64,000 bases of DNA from Agrypnia vestita (GCA_016648135.1 JADDOH010023682.1:31789-95788); one strand, 5' to 3'; counted from the first letter of the stretch, positions 36,820-49,766 are shown. Translations and numbers: made by a program. The notes: generated from the sequence alone by a model not told the origin.

Positions 36820-37060
36820 GGCACAGCACGGGTATTTATTGAGTAAGTAAAAGTAATATTTAGTTAAAAATAAGTTCATGAGGGGGGGGGGGAACAAAGA
36901 TTCCATTGTTTTGCAAAGCCTCTAATAAAAACAATGGTTCCAATTAATGTCGGCTGGGATGAATGGGATACCGAGGAGAGAAATTTGGGCTATTTATCTT
37001 TCCGCCGGGTTCTTAGGAATATGTATACAACATGTGTAGAGAACAGAAAAACAGTGAGTT
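36820..37060 (+). repeat. Dispersed repeat, second copy of the 23581 family
   Basis: It begins 'acccggcacagcacgggt' and shares 'aaagattccattgttttgca', 'ggctgggatgaatggga', 'gccgggttcttaggaat' and 'acaacatgtgtagagaaca' type blocks with 23581-23930. It includes a run of 12 G near 36881. It lies just upstream of gene D. Confidence 0.6.
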
Positions 37061-37539
37061 TTAGGCCTAGGTGCCTATCGGCATGTCTCTTCCGCCGTAT
37101 CCCGTTCATTCTGACGATAAACATGCGTGTCCCCAAACGCTGCACTAACGCGCCAGTCACTATTACATCCTTTTTTCATCACGTACAAACACTTTTTTCC
37201 AACTTCAAAATTCTCATCATACCTTCCCCTCTCCCTTGTAATGTGATATGTAACTGTCCTTGCACTCATTTAAAACACTTTGTTAACTTACCAGTTAATC
37301 CCCTGGTTCCTACCAGATTTGAAATTCCATGCCATTTTACTAAACTGTTTGTCTTTCTCTACATTACAAATTCCGGGGATTTTTGAAATCTCCGATTCCA
37401 AATCACGTTTAAGTTCGTTGAAACTATAATTCGCTCCTGGTACACTATTATACATTGATTTTACTCGATTCTTTTCATTACCTAAAATATTATGATCTAA
37501 AAAGTCGACCCGATTCCTATGACATTTACATTTGTTTAC

Positions 37540-38277
37540 CTGCCTTGAAGCACTCGTGTGGTGAGCGCCCTTGAGGTGAGTATTCGCGAAAACGGCGCTA
37601 TATAAGTTATCCAATTATTATTATTATTAATTGCTTTTTGTGGTTTTACGCTCGATTCCTGATTCCTAGCGAGGTGACCGACTAATCGACATTTTGCACA
37701 TTTACAATATTGGAATTTACATTTAGATTTGTTATGATTCGCACTGACACAACTTGCACAATGCCTACTAAAGCCCGATGTGTACGCCGGAGATAGCGCG
37801 GCGTCCTCGGTGCAGTTGACTGTTAGTATTGACACCCAAAAAATTTTTCGGCGAAATTTTTGTTTGAACGCAAACTATTTCTGTAACGGCGCTTTGCTAG
37901 GTTTTTCTATTTACACTTAATGATTCTATTACCGAAGCGTTTTTTTCAAGTTAATCAAATGATTCTTTTTCCGATTGAACGAAAAATCTTTCGTGAACCC
38001 GTTGTTCACACACGCCAATAGTGAATATATCGCGAAGATTATCTTGTAAACGGCTTGAAAAATTATAGTTAATTGACAATTCTTTTAATCTAGCGGCGAA
38101 CCCTCTTACAAATACCCCATTTTTTTGTGAGGCGTGAAAAAAAATTCTTCTATTTTCGTACACTGAACATACATTTTTGCAATGATTCTCTAACAAAATA
38201 ATTAATTTTTCGTATTTTACCTCACTTACGTCCTGTGGTACACACAAATTTACCATCAGAGCGAACGTGTTCTCCAT
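37540..38277 (-). pseudogene. Ty3/gypsy-like gag remnant
   Basis: The minus-strand frame 38277-37951 reads like the capsid part of a retrotransposon Gag: a helix-rich stretch with RRIFFHASQKNGVFVRGF, AARLKEL and LQDNLRDIFTIGV, matching the usual 'R..F..A.Q..E....F...L..L......L...LRD.F..G' pattern. A separate frame (37835-37536) has a zinc-knuckle trace CAKCRLVGHLARN, in which the last Cys of the CCHC set is gone. The frames are disconnected and no pol follows, so it is a decayed fragment. Confidence 0.7.
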
Positions 38278-41186
38278 GAGGTTGTGATGATATTGACTTA
38301 TTTAAATCGATATTGATGAGAAGCTTATACTGGAATGGTTGTCTACTAAAGTTTATAATAAAGAGAAGCTTCACAACCCGTTAAATATTCTGTAATTATA
38401 TATTTGCTGGATAAGTAGGTGCAGACGAGCCCTTATTATTTCTGAATCGTAGTGGTGGGCCGCGCGTGTGACGGGTGCGTTACCTTTATTTTGACTAAAA
38501 TGGACGAATCGCAGACGCTGCCGGTAGCGGCAGATCCAGCCAATGAGAGGCGTCCTAAGTGAGGTCATCGCTGGATGGGAGATTTTACACGGACGGTGGG
38601 ATGAAAGATGGCGAGGGATTTGGACTATTTAAGCGGTACAAATTTTGGTACTGGCCCTTGAGTTTTCAGCCTGGAGGTCGGCCGGAGGCCTTTGAAGTAG
38701 GAAGACAGAATTACCACCAGTGGCGCCGATAGATTCAGTAGAACCGTGAAGGAAGCCGGAGATTGATAATAATTCGAAGGAGATTTGGAACAGTGAACAC
38801 TTGTAGAAAACAGCTAAGCATCTCCAATATTATTTATTTCTATTGACTTTTATGTATGTTTTATGTACAGATATGAGATATCAAAGTAGTTCAATTCAGT
38901 CGATAATTGTTATACTAGGCTCTACGCTACACAATGTATTGAGATCGGCGTAATTATGTGTAGCACGATTGATCGCGTGATATAAATTCAAATCGTACGA
39001 GAAATTTCATCCAAACAATATATTTTAAATGCACGGGAATTTTTATACTATTTGTACTAACAATGGAATACACAGAATTATATGGGAAGCGCATAATAGC
39101 TAACATGAACAGGTTCACGCAAGTCTAATATGAAACCATTCAAGGTAGGAATATGTTAATATAAGGTGTTTAATAATAATTAATTTAAGTTTTATTTAAT
39201 ATGTGTAAATTTTTCCCTTTGCGACGGTCGAACGATTTTACTGGTTTGTCTCAAATAGGAAATGTTTTGTTTCTAACACACGAATTCTTTCTGGTGAACG
39301 TATTTTATTGTAACATAAATGTATAGGTTATTAGACTCGTTAGATGTTTATATTACGTATTATTATGCAATCGTTTCCAACACTGCTCCTATAAAAGAAT
39401 TTGAAGTTATTACGATACACAACGGGGTCCTTCATTCATCAGACGAATCATGTGCCAATTCAACGACGTATTACGAATAGTATATATTATATTTATCGAG
39501 ATTTAATCGCATTTATTATTTCTAGTAAAGGTTTTAGTATTGGTGCCAAGCTCCATTATGAGGCGGAAATAGTTCATAATCACTCAGAACGTGGACGATA
39601 TCGACTATCTCACGTATAGGCGAAACTGTAGAATTCTAGAGCGGTTTCTAGAAGGGCCCAAAGTAATTTAGGAAATATATTTTATGTCTCTGGCATTTCG
39701 TCCATAAGTGTTTGAAGATAATACGTGGATTTCGTGTCGATAACGGTTAGGCGTTCTATCATCTTTAGTAAATAAATCCGTTGTGTTAATTATGAGTACG
39801 GATTAGTTACGTGCGTTTGTTATTCCCATAGTTAGGTAAGAATCCGTTCTATATTAGTCTACCTGCGTTAATAAGAATACGAATCTCACCACATATCAAA
39901 AGAATTTTGGATAGCTACGGACAAAGCGGAGGGGGAATTTTTCTAACCACTAGATAGATCACGACTGGCCAATTTTGAAAATATAAAATCTTAACAAAAA
40001 AAAAAAATTAATATTAGCTTTCATGTAAATATACTTCCGAAGTTCTATGTTCGACTAAAGTTTTCATCTAGTAGCTTAAAGCATAAAGCGTGTGCTTAAA
40101 AGTCACAAAAGTCGTAATAAAGTTCAATTCGGTAGCTTAAAGTCTCAAGCTTGGGCTTTACGTAAAACTTATATATTATTAAACTTTATAGTTAGGTAAT
40201 TAGGTTAGGTAGACTCCAGTTTCGTTACAAGGTGACTATGTAAAAAGACCCTTTTCTTTACAGCTGCCTTCCCATCATCGAGATCGCACGTTGTTGGTGC
40301 ACGCGCACGAGGTGTTGTTCCAAGCTCGCTCGAAAAATGGAAAGTTTCCACTTTGTGACAAAATGGCTTCAAATTTCGCAGCGCAGCCATCGTCGATCTC
40401 CCTGAGATGGACGTGGCAAAAAAATTAAATATGAGCAGAGCAAACAAAAAAAACACCTTAACTGCCACTGGCACTCCCTCGAGAACGGCTCCGCGTGCGT
40501 CAACGCTCCCTCGTCTTGGCCGCACTTCCTGATCTCCCAAGCTGCCCAGTGATCCCGCTCCTACGCACCCTCTTATCGAAGAGTGGTGAGGTCATCGGAC
40601 AGTGGTCCTACTCTGACGACTGCCTCCTCCGATCGTGATCTCGCAATATTTTCGATAAAACAGCGCCTCTTGGGTCCTCCTGGTCCCGATCGCACACGGC
40701 TGCTTGGCTGCTGCGTCCTCTTCCCAATTCTCCAACAAATCTGGCCTGCAAGTGTGAATGTTGGTGACACTCCCGCCGTGGGTACTTCTTTTTTCTGTTG
40801 AAATTCCTATTTCAGCGTAGTTAAGTCGGCCGGCGCGCGGCTACTTTCGCGTAACCTCTCTGCTCATGCAAGATGGGCAGAGAGGTACAGGTGATAAACT
40901 GCACGATTACAAACGGTGGTTTATTGGTACAAAGTTACAAAAGATTTGCAAATAAACGAAGTACAATACAAAGATCGTGTGTCGACTACGGGTGTCGGCA
41001 GAACCGCGAGGTTCCCGCTGTGCCTGAACAAGCCCTAAATCTGTAACCTAGGTGACCAGTAGTAATAGTTTATTGGTTAATTAGATATCCTGAGGAGATG
41101 ACTTTTTTCAATCTTTAAAAACAGGATTGATAGATGGGGAGTATTACTAAACACAAACTACAACTAAACACAAAAACCATAAATAT
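38278..41186. other. Long spacer between genes D and E, no gene recognised
   Basis: It may include leader or LTR remains of the gag fragment (GC-rich 38430-38760) and a second GC-rich block (about 40205-40900). The minus-strand frame 40540-40205 encodes nothing recognisable. The sequence between is AT-rich with short repeated motifs ('gtagcttaaagc' and 'gtagcttaaagtc' near 40070-40145). Confidence 0.4.
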
Positions 41187-41726
41187 TGTAACGAGCCTAA
41201 AAACAAACACGCACTCATGTCAAGTGACAGTTATTTGAAGTAATCACAACACTATCGAAGATTCCATAACGGCCTAGCGTATCACGGCTTTCGGGAAGCA
41301 TCGAGAAACATCTATAAAAGCCTGGAACGCCTAGAAAGCTCGATATCAGAGGACATAAACGTAGTTGTTGTTTTTGGGGCGCTTGACAGCGATACCAAAG
41401 CGAAGGCAGCCGCGAGTTGCGAAGGTCAGGGTGGCCAAGCGAGCGTTAATTTGACAACGAATAATCTGGGAAAGTTCTTACTTAGCGAAATAAACCGGAG
41501 TAAATAATACGTGCGAAAAATGGATGGAATGTTCTAGTGAATAGTGAATAAAGTGTTAAAGCGATTTTAAAGTGTCTATTTACGAGTGATAAATTTAATA
41601 AATAGTTTAATTTAAATAATAGCATTAAGTTAAATAGGTTAAGCGACTTTGTACGATTGATTAATTAATGAATCAATAATTAATAAAACCTTTCATAAAT
41701 TCCTCCCGCAGCCACGACACGTGACA
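41187..41726 (+). mobile_element. Solo LTR upstream of gene E
   Basis: 540 bp begin TGTAACGAG and end CACGTGACA, flanked by ATAT on both sides (41183-41186, 41727-41730). Inside, in left-to-right order, are a TATAAAAG box (41313-41320) and AATAAA (41547-41552), so the LTR reads in the plus direction. There is no internal region and no second LTR. The TG...CA ends and a 4-bp duplication fit a Ty3/gypsy-type element. Confidence 0.75.
41313..41320 (+). promoter_or_regulatory. TATA box of the solo LTR
   Basis: TATAAAAG inside the solo LTR, about 750 bp upstream of the gene E start codon and in the same direction. It is a candidate alternative promoter for gene E. Confidence 0.5.
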
Positions 41727-42071
41727 ATATATTACTAACCAAAATAATATTTTTAACAAGCCATTTACTTTCATGAAAATAATGAACTTACTTTACATTA
41801 TCGAGTTTGTCATGCATTAAAAAATACATGTTTTGTATTATGTTGTTTTGACAACAGAGAAAGGTTAATTTATTTATGGACATATTCGATCATACACTAA
41901 TGAAATATACTTAGTTAATTGCCGTCAGCGCTAGCGGCTGGGCTGGTAACTGAACTGGTTACTAAACTTAAGCCGAAGGAGTATTCAAGTTATAGGACAG
42001 ACGAGATATTCGAAAAGTCTTTACATTATTCTTGTTGGGGCATTGATTCAGAATCAATAACAAATACTAAA

Positions 42072-45000
42072 ATGCTTCAACTTTTATCCAATTACTTCAG
42101 TATATTTATATCGAAAATATTCAAATCAACTTCTATCATGGATGCCATTAGTCCAATTTTGTTCATTTCTCATCTAGCATGCATAATTCCATTTAAGTTC
42201 ACATTAAAGAACAATAAGATTCAAATTGAATATAGTGTTCCGTTTCTAATTATTATGCTATTTAATAGAGTAGTATATCTCATTTCTCACTGTCTTAGCG
42301 CATGTAACGTTGAGTCGAAATTCGGAATAAACAGCCGCTCATCGCTTCTTTATTTCGGTGAAATCATGCAAATTAATTTGGGCTTCGTGACCGTTGTTTT
42401 CTTAACTGTGGATGTTTTCATAGATAAAGATGATTTGACAAAGGTTTTTCAAACTCTCTTCGACACAGACTCCATCTTCGCACTGCTGGGACGCAGAAGG
42501 TATTACAAGATGATCGTCTTCAAGGTCGGCATCACTGTAGCAGCCCTACTCTTACTTCACAACTGTCCGCTTTTTCTAAATATTTATTTTAATTATGAAA
42601 TCATGGGATTTGTACAAATATTCCACTTCATTACGCTCTATTTGCCAACCGTAATTATTACCTACATAATCTTGTTATACTCTTCCATAATCTACGCAAT
42701 TTCTCTGAATTTAAAAATTCTTAATCAAGAAATTGCGAAACTGTCTCTCATTCAAGACCACGTGAGGCACATTAAAACTAATTCGATAGGTAGAATAGAT
42801 TTATGGGGTAAACCGTCATGGCCGTCGAGAAATAAGTTCGTCTTGGACAAGTTAGTTTTTATATGGAGGGCGTATATCAAAATTTGCGGGTCCTGTGTTC
42901 TCGTGAACCATTATTTTTCGAAGGATATCTTGGTGATAACGGGGCTGACATTTCTGGGCACCGTCTTCAATTCGTTTTATATTCTGAGCTCCTTGACCAA
43001 TTGGCTCAACCATTCCCGTCCGGCAGACTACGATTCGATGATATTGTCTCTCTGTAAGTGCCTCATTTACGGCCTCAACATGTGCACCATGTGTTACGTG
43101 TGCAACTTGTGCGAATTTCTGGTGAGTAATAATTTAAAAAGTATCATTTAAAAAAAAAATGTGGTGTTTAAATAATTTATTTCTTAATTTAGATCAATTA
43201 TAAATGTCTCGTAGAGACAAAATTATTTATATGAGAACATATGTATATTAGTCTTTATTGAGCGTCCACAGGGCTTACGACTAGGGTTGCCACCCTTTTT
43301 TTGTGCAAATGAAGAACATTGGTTAGTAGAAAAAAAACAACAAAAAAACAAACATTGTGTCAAAATAAAGTACGATTTATTTTACTTTTTTATTTTACTT
43401 AATGTGACGAATGTGCGGACGCTTGGATGAGTGAGAGGCAAGCGTGCGAGCGAGACGCGTAGATGGGCCCGTGCTGTTGCGCCGCACCGGGCAGAACGAG
43501 ATTCACCGGGGTCCGAATCAGTTGTACATATTGTATCATAAAGTAGTGTCTCCAATAATTGTTATTACCTACGTAACGCGTATTACTGGAAGAACCCGAT
43601 TATTCCCAAGTGCGTAGGCCGAGTTATATTGCCTACGCACGCAAGAACATCACGCTTAAAAACATATTACAATACTTTATAATAAAGTACGGGTGGCAAC
43701 CCTACTTACGACCCATCTTGGCTGGCTTAAGTGTACACTTTATGCAATGCAACGTTCATAGATTCAACCCAAAAACAGCCAGACATCTGTCAAATTATTG
43801 AAAGTTGTATAAAATGTTATTTGTGTAACTTATTAATAAAATATGCAACTACGCTATCGCCATCTACGGTTTAAAACTTTGTGAGTCCCGAGAAAATAGC
43901 GTATATAGATGGCATCACTGCTAAATGTGACTAATATTTTTTACTAGAGTAGAAACAATGTTCTTATTAATGTAAATATGATGTTCCCCCGAATTTATTA
44001 GACCAGTTTATATTCACAATATTTTTTATTCCAGTTCAATCCAATCCAGTAACAGTGTTCTTAGAAGTATTAATAATATTATTCATTACTTACTATCTTG
44101 CCGTTGCAGAGAGGATGGAGCTCCACACTCATCGGTCCTCATGCAACTCTCAGCTCATGCAAATTCATACATCTTCGCATGCAAGCTCGACGATTATTGC
44201 GGTTCTCAACAGGACCATCTTCCAGTGTCTAGTTGATCTGGTCATCACAAGTCTTCCGTGGTTGCCCTCTCGTTCCGGCGACGTCAGTACTTGAGTCGTA
44301 TATTTTTCTGACTAATCTTTCCTCATTCATTCCCTCGGCATGCCTAAACCTCCACAGCGACCCTTTTTAATTATTTGGGGGGCAATGATCCCGCAGTGCC
44401 ACCAGTCCATTGTCCGGGTGTCACCGCAGGGTCAGCAGTCCTGCCGGCGCGTATCTGGGAGCTCCAGCATCAGCTGTCCACGGGAGATTGTTACCTCGAG
44501 GGTAATGCCCGGCTGGCGTCAGCAGTACATGGTCCGATGATTTCCGTTGTCGAGTATTGTGGCCATAAACATCCCCAGGGCGTTGCACCATTCGAACTTC
44601 CAACGTTCAACTATTCCTAAGTGCCGTCAGTACAAAGGATTTTTCACCGTCACATGCCCCTCGCCTAGTCGTTTTCATTTACGCTTTATGAGTACTTACA
44701 GTCGTGATGTCTATTCACGGCTGGAAGGGAAACAGGCAAAGAGCCAAACGGGTATGTAAACCATACTCCCTAGATATCTACATGGTAGTCATGATCTCGA
44801 TCTCGACGAGACGAATCGTCTATTCAGCCCGGTGGCGCTAAACAACGGCTGTAGACCCCGGCTACCTAGAATCGCACACTGGCAACATGGTAGTTGCACT
44901 CTCGATCTCACTGGAGACACACTGTCTATACAGACCGGCTGTATCCACCAGGCACCAGGTATAAACTCTGGCCACCCACTCCAGCCAGACTCACCTCCGG

Positions 45001-47436
45001 ACATCGGCTGCAGTCCCTGGACAGCAGAGTATACTTACCCTGGCTCCTTCGCATCAATAAACGACCAAGCGCACAAGTATCAACCCAACTATCTTTTTTC
45101 AGCCCACCACCTGCAACCAGATTCCCTGAAATTCTATAAACTATGATAATATAAGCATTACATTTTTTCCTGATTTATTCTTTCTTTACTGTGTCAAAAA
45201 TGGATTTTTCATACATACGTCTAAAAGGTCCTATTTAAACTACATTTTTTTCTTTCGTTTGTCTTCTACCAGCTCTAGGCTTCACTTATATAAATCAGTG
45301 TTGGTACCACATATTTCTGTTAAAAATTATTATTCCTTGATATCTTTCTCAGCCTTCGCTCTTATATCGAAAATAATTCCCAAATATACAAACCCATCTA
45401 TTTTTTACATCATTGCTTACTTCTATTTTACTTTTATCTTCGTTATTTTCAATTTATTATTAATTTAATACTAATAATTATATCAATAAAAATATTAAAC
45501 CCAAAGACCTCTTCAATTTATCATTTTAGTGTATCGGAGGCCGAATTCAATCAGAAAAAGTAAAATTATCATTTTTTCAGTCAAAAGAAACCTGTCGTCT
45601 CATTAATAATATGATGATGATTGAAAAGGATAAAAACATTTCGGTAAAGGTAAAAATTTATTTTAATAATTGCATAATTGTAAAATGTTATTTTTAAAAA
45701 TAAATACCTTTATGCAAATATTTATTCTCCGAGTTTCCAATATTGAAGTATTTATGTATTTTATATTTTCATGGACCGTGAACCATTCCATAATGATTAA
45801 TAAGAGATTACCTATGTGGTGTCTCAGTTCAGAAAAATCTCACTGACGTGTACACATGTTAAAATGTTGATCTGTAGGGAAGCTCGGAGATTACCATTTG
45901 TGTTGGTAGAGCAGACTTGACGTTGATATACGCAAAAACGCGATCTGGAACTACAAAAATGGAATAGATAAACAGAAAGCATAAAAATAATTCATTATCA
46001 CTGTTGGCTCTACAACTCCCGATGGATCTAGTGTCAGCTCTCTCCAGTACTGGATCTTTAAGGCAGACAGTATTTGAGAACATCGTCGCTCCATCTTAAT
46101 TTTGACCTTCCTAAGCTCCTTCGCCCTATTTCGGCCTTTAATTCAGCAGGGACTTGGGTGATTGTTTTTCACTAATTCTCTCCGCATGTCCCAGTCACCA
46201 AAGTCCTCCCGAATTTTTGAATTTTATGACGCTTGGATCCTTAAGAAAAGTATATAGCTCATTGTTGTAGCAACTGCGCCAAATTACATCGTCTACAACC
46301 GGTTTGAAGATACACAAAGGTAAAAATATTTTATTCTGTTTTACATAATTGCTGGGGAGGAATTTCAAATGTACTCACAAACTGGTAAAATAACGACGGG
46401 CAATGGACTGACATGACGCACATCAAACGTGAAATGAGGAGTATGGTAAGTGGCAGTGAATCGTACACACGATGGACTGCGAAAGCTGAAAGTTCTCACT
46501 CAACAAACCAATGAGAGTAAAATCAGCGTTGGTTGTTGTCATCCTCACAATCAGTTATTATAGCAGTTTGCCTACAATCGGATCTGACTATATAAAATAG
46601 AATATCTGGTTGTACAATTTGGTTCTCTGTGGATTGCAGCTTCTGCAGTTCTCCACGCACCTGCTGCACGTCCAGCCTCGCTTCACTGCGGCCGGACTCT
46701 TCACCATCAACAACGCCCTGTACTTCACTGTAAGTCACTTCATAGCTTTATTTCGGTAATGGTTTATTACTCACTCCACTCATGGATGTGTATAGTAGGG
46801 TGCTTTGCAATTCTCAAACGATAAGAATATTTGTTAATTGGTTTTCAATGATTTTTCTGAGGTGATAAAGCGTTATTACTTTTAATATCTTTTTATAGAA
46901 TCCCTAATATTATATTATAATAGAATGCTTTACTGTAATTTATTTATAAGTTTACTTCCTAAAAAAACGAGTTGATATTGTTCGAAAGTCCATTTTTGAA
47001 CACAAAATTATTGAAATTAAACATATACTATATAAATATATATAAAATACACAAGATTCTCAAATATACCATGACAATACATAAAATATATGATTCTTAT
47101 CAGTTCGCTTCATATAAATAGGTACTAGTAATATATTCTAAGCCCCCAAAGTTTTTAAGCCACGCCACCTTGATAGGTGTCCGGAAATGATAGATTTCAA
47201 TTTTTGTTCACGCAAATTTCATATAGGTACGTGCGAACTGAATAAAATATGCGATCACCATGGCAATGAAATATGCAATAACTTTGTTTGGTCACATTTT
47301 CGATGCTCACTAAAACCGCGTTCTTTGTTCAAAAATATTACAGTAATCACAGTAATCGTAAGCTGCATTTATAATTTTTCAGATGGGTGGAGCTGTAACA
47401 ACTTACATGATCATACTTATACAGATCTCCATTTAA
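42072..47436 (+). CDS. Gustatory receptor E, complete, 420 aa
   Basis: Insect gustatory receptor and the only one of the five on the plus strand. Exons are: 42072-43121 (350 codons; ATG at MLQLLSNYF, although the frame is open upstream from a TTG at 41919), donor CTG|GTGAGT; 45581-45649 (23 codons, SKETCRLINNMMMIEKDK..., donor GTAAAA); 46640-46729 (30 codons, HVQPRFTAAGLFTINNALYF, donor GTAAGT); 47383-47436 (17 codons plus TAA, MGGAVTTYMIILIQISI). All junctions are phase 0. The start was chosen because it aligns with the starts of C and D. Exon 1 has the hydrophobic segments and the N/L-rich loop (NLKILNQEIAKLSLIQD) also seen in C. Intron 1 carries a hAT-type MITE and RTE scraps. A short inverted repeat (cagccaga/tctggctg) follows the stop codon. 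Confidence 0.93.
43282..43704. mobile_element. hAT-type MITE in gene E intron 1
   Basis: 423 bp with perfect 14-base inverted ends (TAGGGTTGCCACCC ... GGGTGGCAACCCTA) and an 8-bp target duplication CTTACGAC (43274-43281, 43705-43712). The 8-bp duplication is diagnostic of the hAT superfamily. It is non-autonomous, with no transposase. Confidence 0.92.
44100..44375 (-). mobile_element. Diverged RTE-type LINE tail, part 1
   Basis: It follows the same order of motifs as the RTE tail at 10108-10600 ('attcatacatcttc', 'cgattattgcgg', 'aacagg', 'cttccgtggttgccct', 'actaatctttcctcattcat') but is older and full of changes. It is interrupted at about 44376. Confidence 0.7.
44376..45150. other. GC-rich insert splitting an RTE fragment
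   Basis: About 0.77 kb of GC-richer sequence without a recognisable frame separates two RTE pieces. It contains an imperfect internal duplication ('ctacatggtagtcatgatctcgatctc' near 44778 and 'caacatggtagttgcactctcgatctc' near 44882). AATAAA occurs near 45057. It could be an LTR or another insert, but the ends were not resolved. Confidence 0.4.
45250..45420 (-). mobile_element. Diverged RTE-type LINE tail, part 2
   Basis: 'ttctaccagctctaggcttcacttatataaatcagtgttggtacca' corresponds to 'ttttgccaattccaggcttc...ataagggttggcac' at 10550-10595. This is the next segment of the same element as 44100-44375. Confidence 0.6.
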
Positions 47437-48279
47437 CAGCCAGACTTCAATCAAATCTGGCTGATTGAAGGCTGCCCTTCAAGACTTGGTAGTTACACCA
47501 TGTTCAGACTATTCTGAGGATGACGCTGTTTTGATATGAAATGTAAAGCTACCGTGTGCATTTTTTGTCTTTTTTTTACATCCAATTTTTTCTTACATCT
47601 CGCATTTTATTATTATTTTTAAAATAATTTTAATTGATTTTAGTGTATGTTATTTATTTTGAAAGAAACATTAGGTATCTATCTAAGGTGGTAAAATTAT
47701 AAAAAGGTTTCCAACGTCAGAACAGATGTTTCTATATATATATAGTGAGGTAGATAGTGGCCGTGAGGCTTGCTACATGTTATCCTATATTTATATGTAT
47801 TATATGTGTACGTATCCAGCAATTCAACGTATTTTGTCCGATAAACGCCAATTTATCGGTACTGAAAAAAATTAAATGAGGTCATACAACGAACAACTTA
47901 TTTTAGTATTTTGTTTTGTTATATAAATTTATATCAAAAATAAAGAAAATGACCAATATTTTACTGCAAATAATGTGCACTTATAATAATTTTAATGCTT
48001 TTTTAATGAATATATTTTTTTATTTAAAAAATAGAGATGCGAACACGGAATACGTATTGCATTAATATTCTGACTTATCTTAAACTATGTTAAAAGCCTG
48101 TACTGTAAAACTAAGACTAAATTACTGGTGTCGAGATGAGACGAGGTTGAGAGATGAGAGAACAACATTTTGAGAATAGCGACTATTCGCCTGATTGGAT
48201 TTTAAAAACTAACAGTTGCAGGAATGAATAATGATTCTACCCTAGACAGTGCGTGTGCGCGACTTCTTTCTCGGTTCCC
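47437..48279. other. AT-rich 3' flank of gene E, no gene seen
   Basis: Only low-complexity AT-rich sequence and a short (TA)n run near 47733-47743 are visible. The polyadenylation site of gene E should lie here, but no AATAAA close to the stop was identified. Confidence 0.4.
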
Positions 48280-49181
48280 TTAGTGTGGACAATATTTGTT
48301 ATGAATTAAGAAATAAAGTCCAACTGGCATCGTTGCCTTGGCGAGAATGTGTCCGCTTTTTTTTGAAAGCAAAGTTTTGGGTTTGTGTCTGTCATGATCT
48401 GGAAATACCTTCTTTCTAGATGGTCGAGGAAATACTACACACTTTCGTAAATTGCTGTGAACTCCCTCTAATTGGTCTGTGCTGGAGACAGTTTCTTTGA
48501 GAAAAATCCTAATGGTTGCCATGCGCCGCCTATTTCTTGCTACAACACGGCTCTCATTGCGTTATCCGATGCATTAGTAAACATACATGTTCTTGCCTCG
48601 CCGCGTGGATACGCTAGGAGTGTAGCGTTGGCTATGTTATCCTTTGTCTCTCCTGCAAATGCTCATTCCAGCTCAGTTGTCCACTGAATGGGTGTTTTGT
48701 CGGATTTGCTCTGTTTCGCTGTAAGTTGGTAGAGATGTATCTGTGCTTTGATCATGCCCAAATAGCATCTCAGCTCTTTTACTGTGATTGGTTTCGGGTA
48801 GGCTCGTATAGCCTCTACCTTATCAGGCAGCGGTTGAGTTCCATCTTGACTTATCTGGTAGCTGAGGAATTTTACTGCCGTTCTACCAAAAACGCATTTC
48901 TGCACGTTAATCACTAACCCGCTGTCTTGCAGGCGTTGGAATACCTGTCACTGATGTTTCTTGTGTTGCTCTTCGTTCGCCGAGACGATCAGTACGTCGT
49001 CGAAGTAGGCCACGCAGAAATTGAGGTCTCGTAACACCTGATAAATAAAGTGTTGGAAAGACTGAGCAGCATTACAAAGCCCAAACTGTAGGTAGGCAAA
49101 TTCGATCGTAAAGACCGAAAGGTGTAATAATGGCTGTTTTTTGGATAACCTCCACCTCGATTGGTATTTGATGATGTGCAA
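48280..49181 (-). pseudogene. Ty3/gypsy pol remnant (RT to RNase H)
   Basis: On the minus strand the reverse transcriptase core is readable in 49181-48948: QFGLCNAAQSFQHFI, then the catalytic box AYFDDVLIVS. It continues after a frame change in 48914-48663 with INVQKCVFGRTAVKFLSYQI and PLPDKVEAI, then the connection into RNase H (TNASDNAM...) and a shifted DRHKPKTLL (normally TDHKPL). At least two in-frame stops and two frame changes are present. No LTR, integrase or gag is attached. Confidence 0.85.
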
Positions 49182-49766
49182 AAATTACTGAAAAATTATT
49201 AAATATCCTTAAAATTGGCATTGTTTTACAGATAATTTTATGGCATTAACATTTTTTCGGGTATGTAGCAGCCATAAATGACGCGCCATGGCGTTATCCG
49301 GAGGTCTAATTTTAATATACTCTTCGCAGTAAATCAGGCTGCATTTCGACAATATTGCGTTGAATGTTGGCTTCCAAGTGCTCAATTTTTTCTGGTTTTT
49401 TGGCATAGATATGCTATTTCAAGCATACCTAAACACCCGCAATCGTAAAATAAAAATCTATTATAAATAATAAATTTAAATCACACCCTTTAAATCTCGA
49501 ATCTTTCGAAATAAATCAGTGAATATACCTACCATGAGCACCTTCTTATACTACCATGTGCCTGTCTTACCTACTTGCTACACTAAACGTGGGTAGGGTC
49601 GGACTTCTCCCTCACACTCAACACTGGTGACCATCACCATCTACACCAACACTGCGAAAGTAGTAAAAAAGATGTGATTTGATATTATTTATTTATAATG
49701 AACCTACATCCTTAATGTTTTCTATCAATGTTCTTAATGCTCTGTATAAAGTATTTCTTTATATGT

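Noticed and set aside
40205..40540. 111-codon minus-strand frame
   Set aside because: Composition-driven and unlike any family known to me; described only as part of the spacer.
41919..42071. N-terminal extension of gene E from a TTG
   Set aside because: It lacks an ATG. The ATG at 42072 aligns with the starts of genes C and D and gives the same 350-codon exon as gene C.
46523..46738. A 71-codon minus-strand protein
   Set aside because: It is antisense to GR exon 3 of gene E.
49209..49406. Continuation of gypsy pol
   Set aside because: The 65-codon frame does not continue the reverse transcriptase pattern and was left unassigned.
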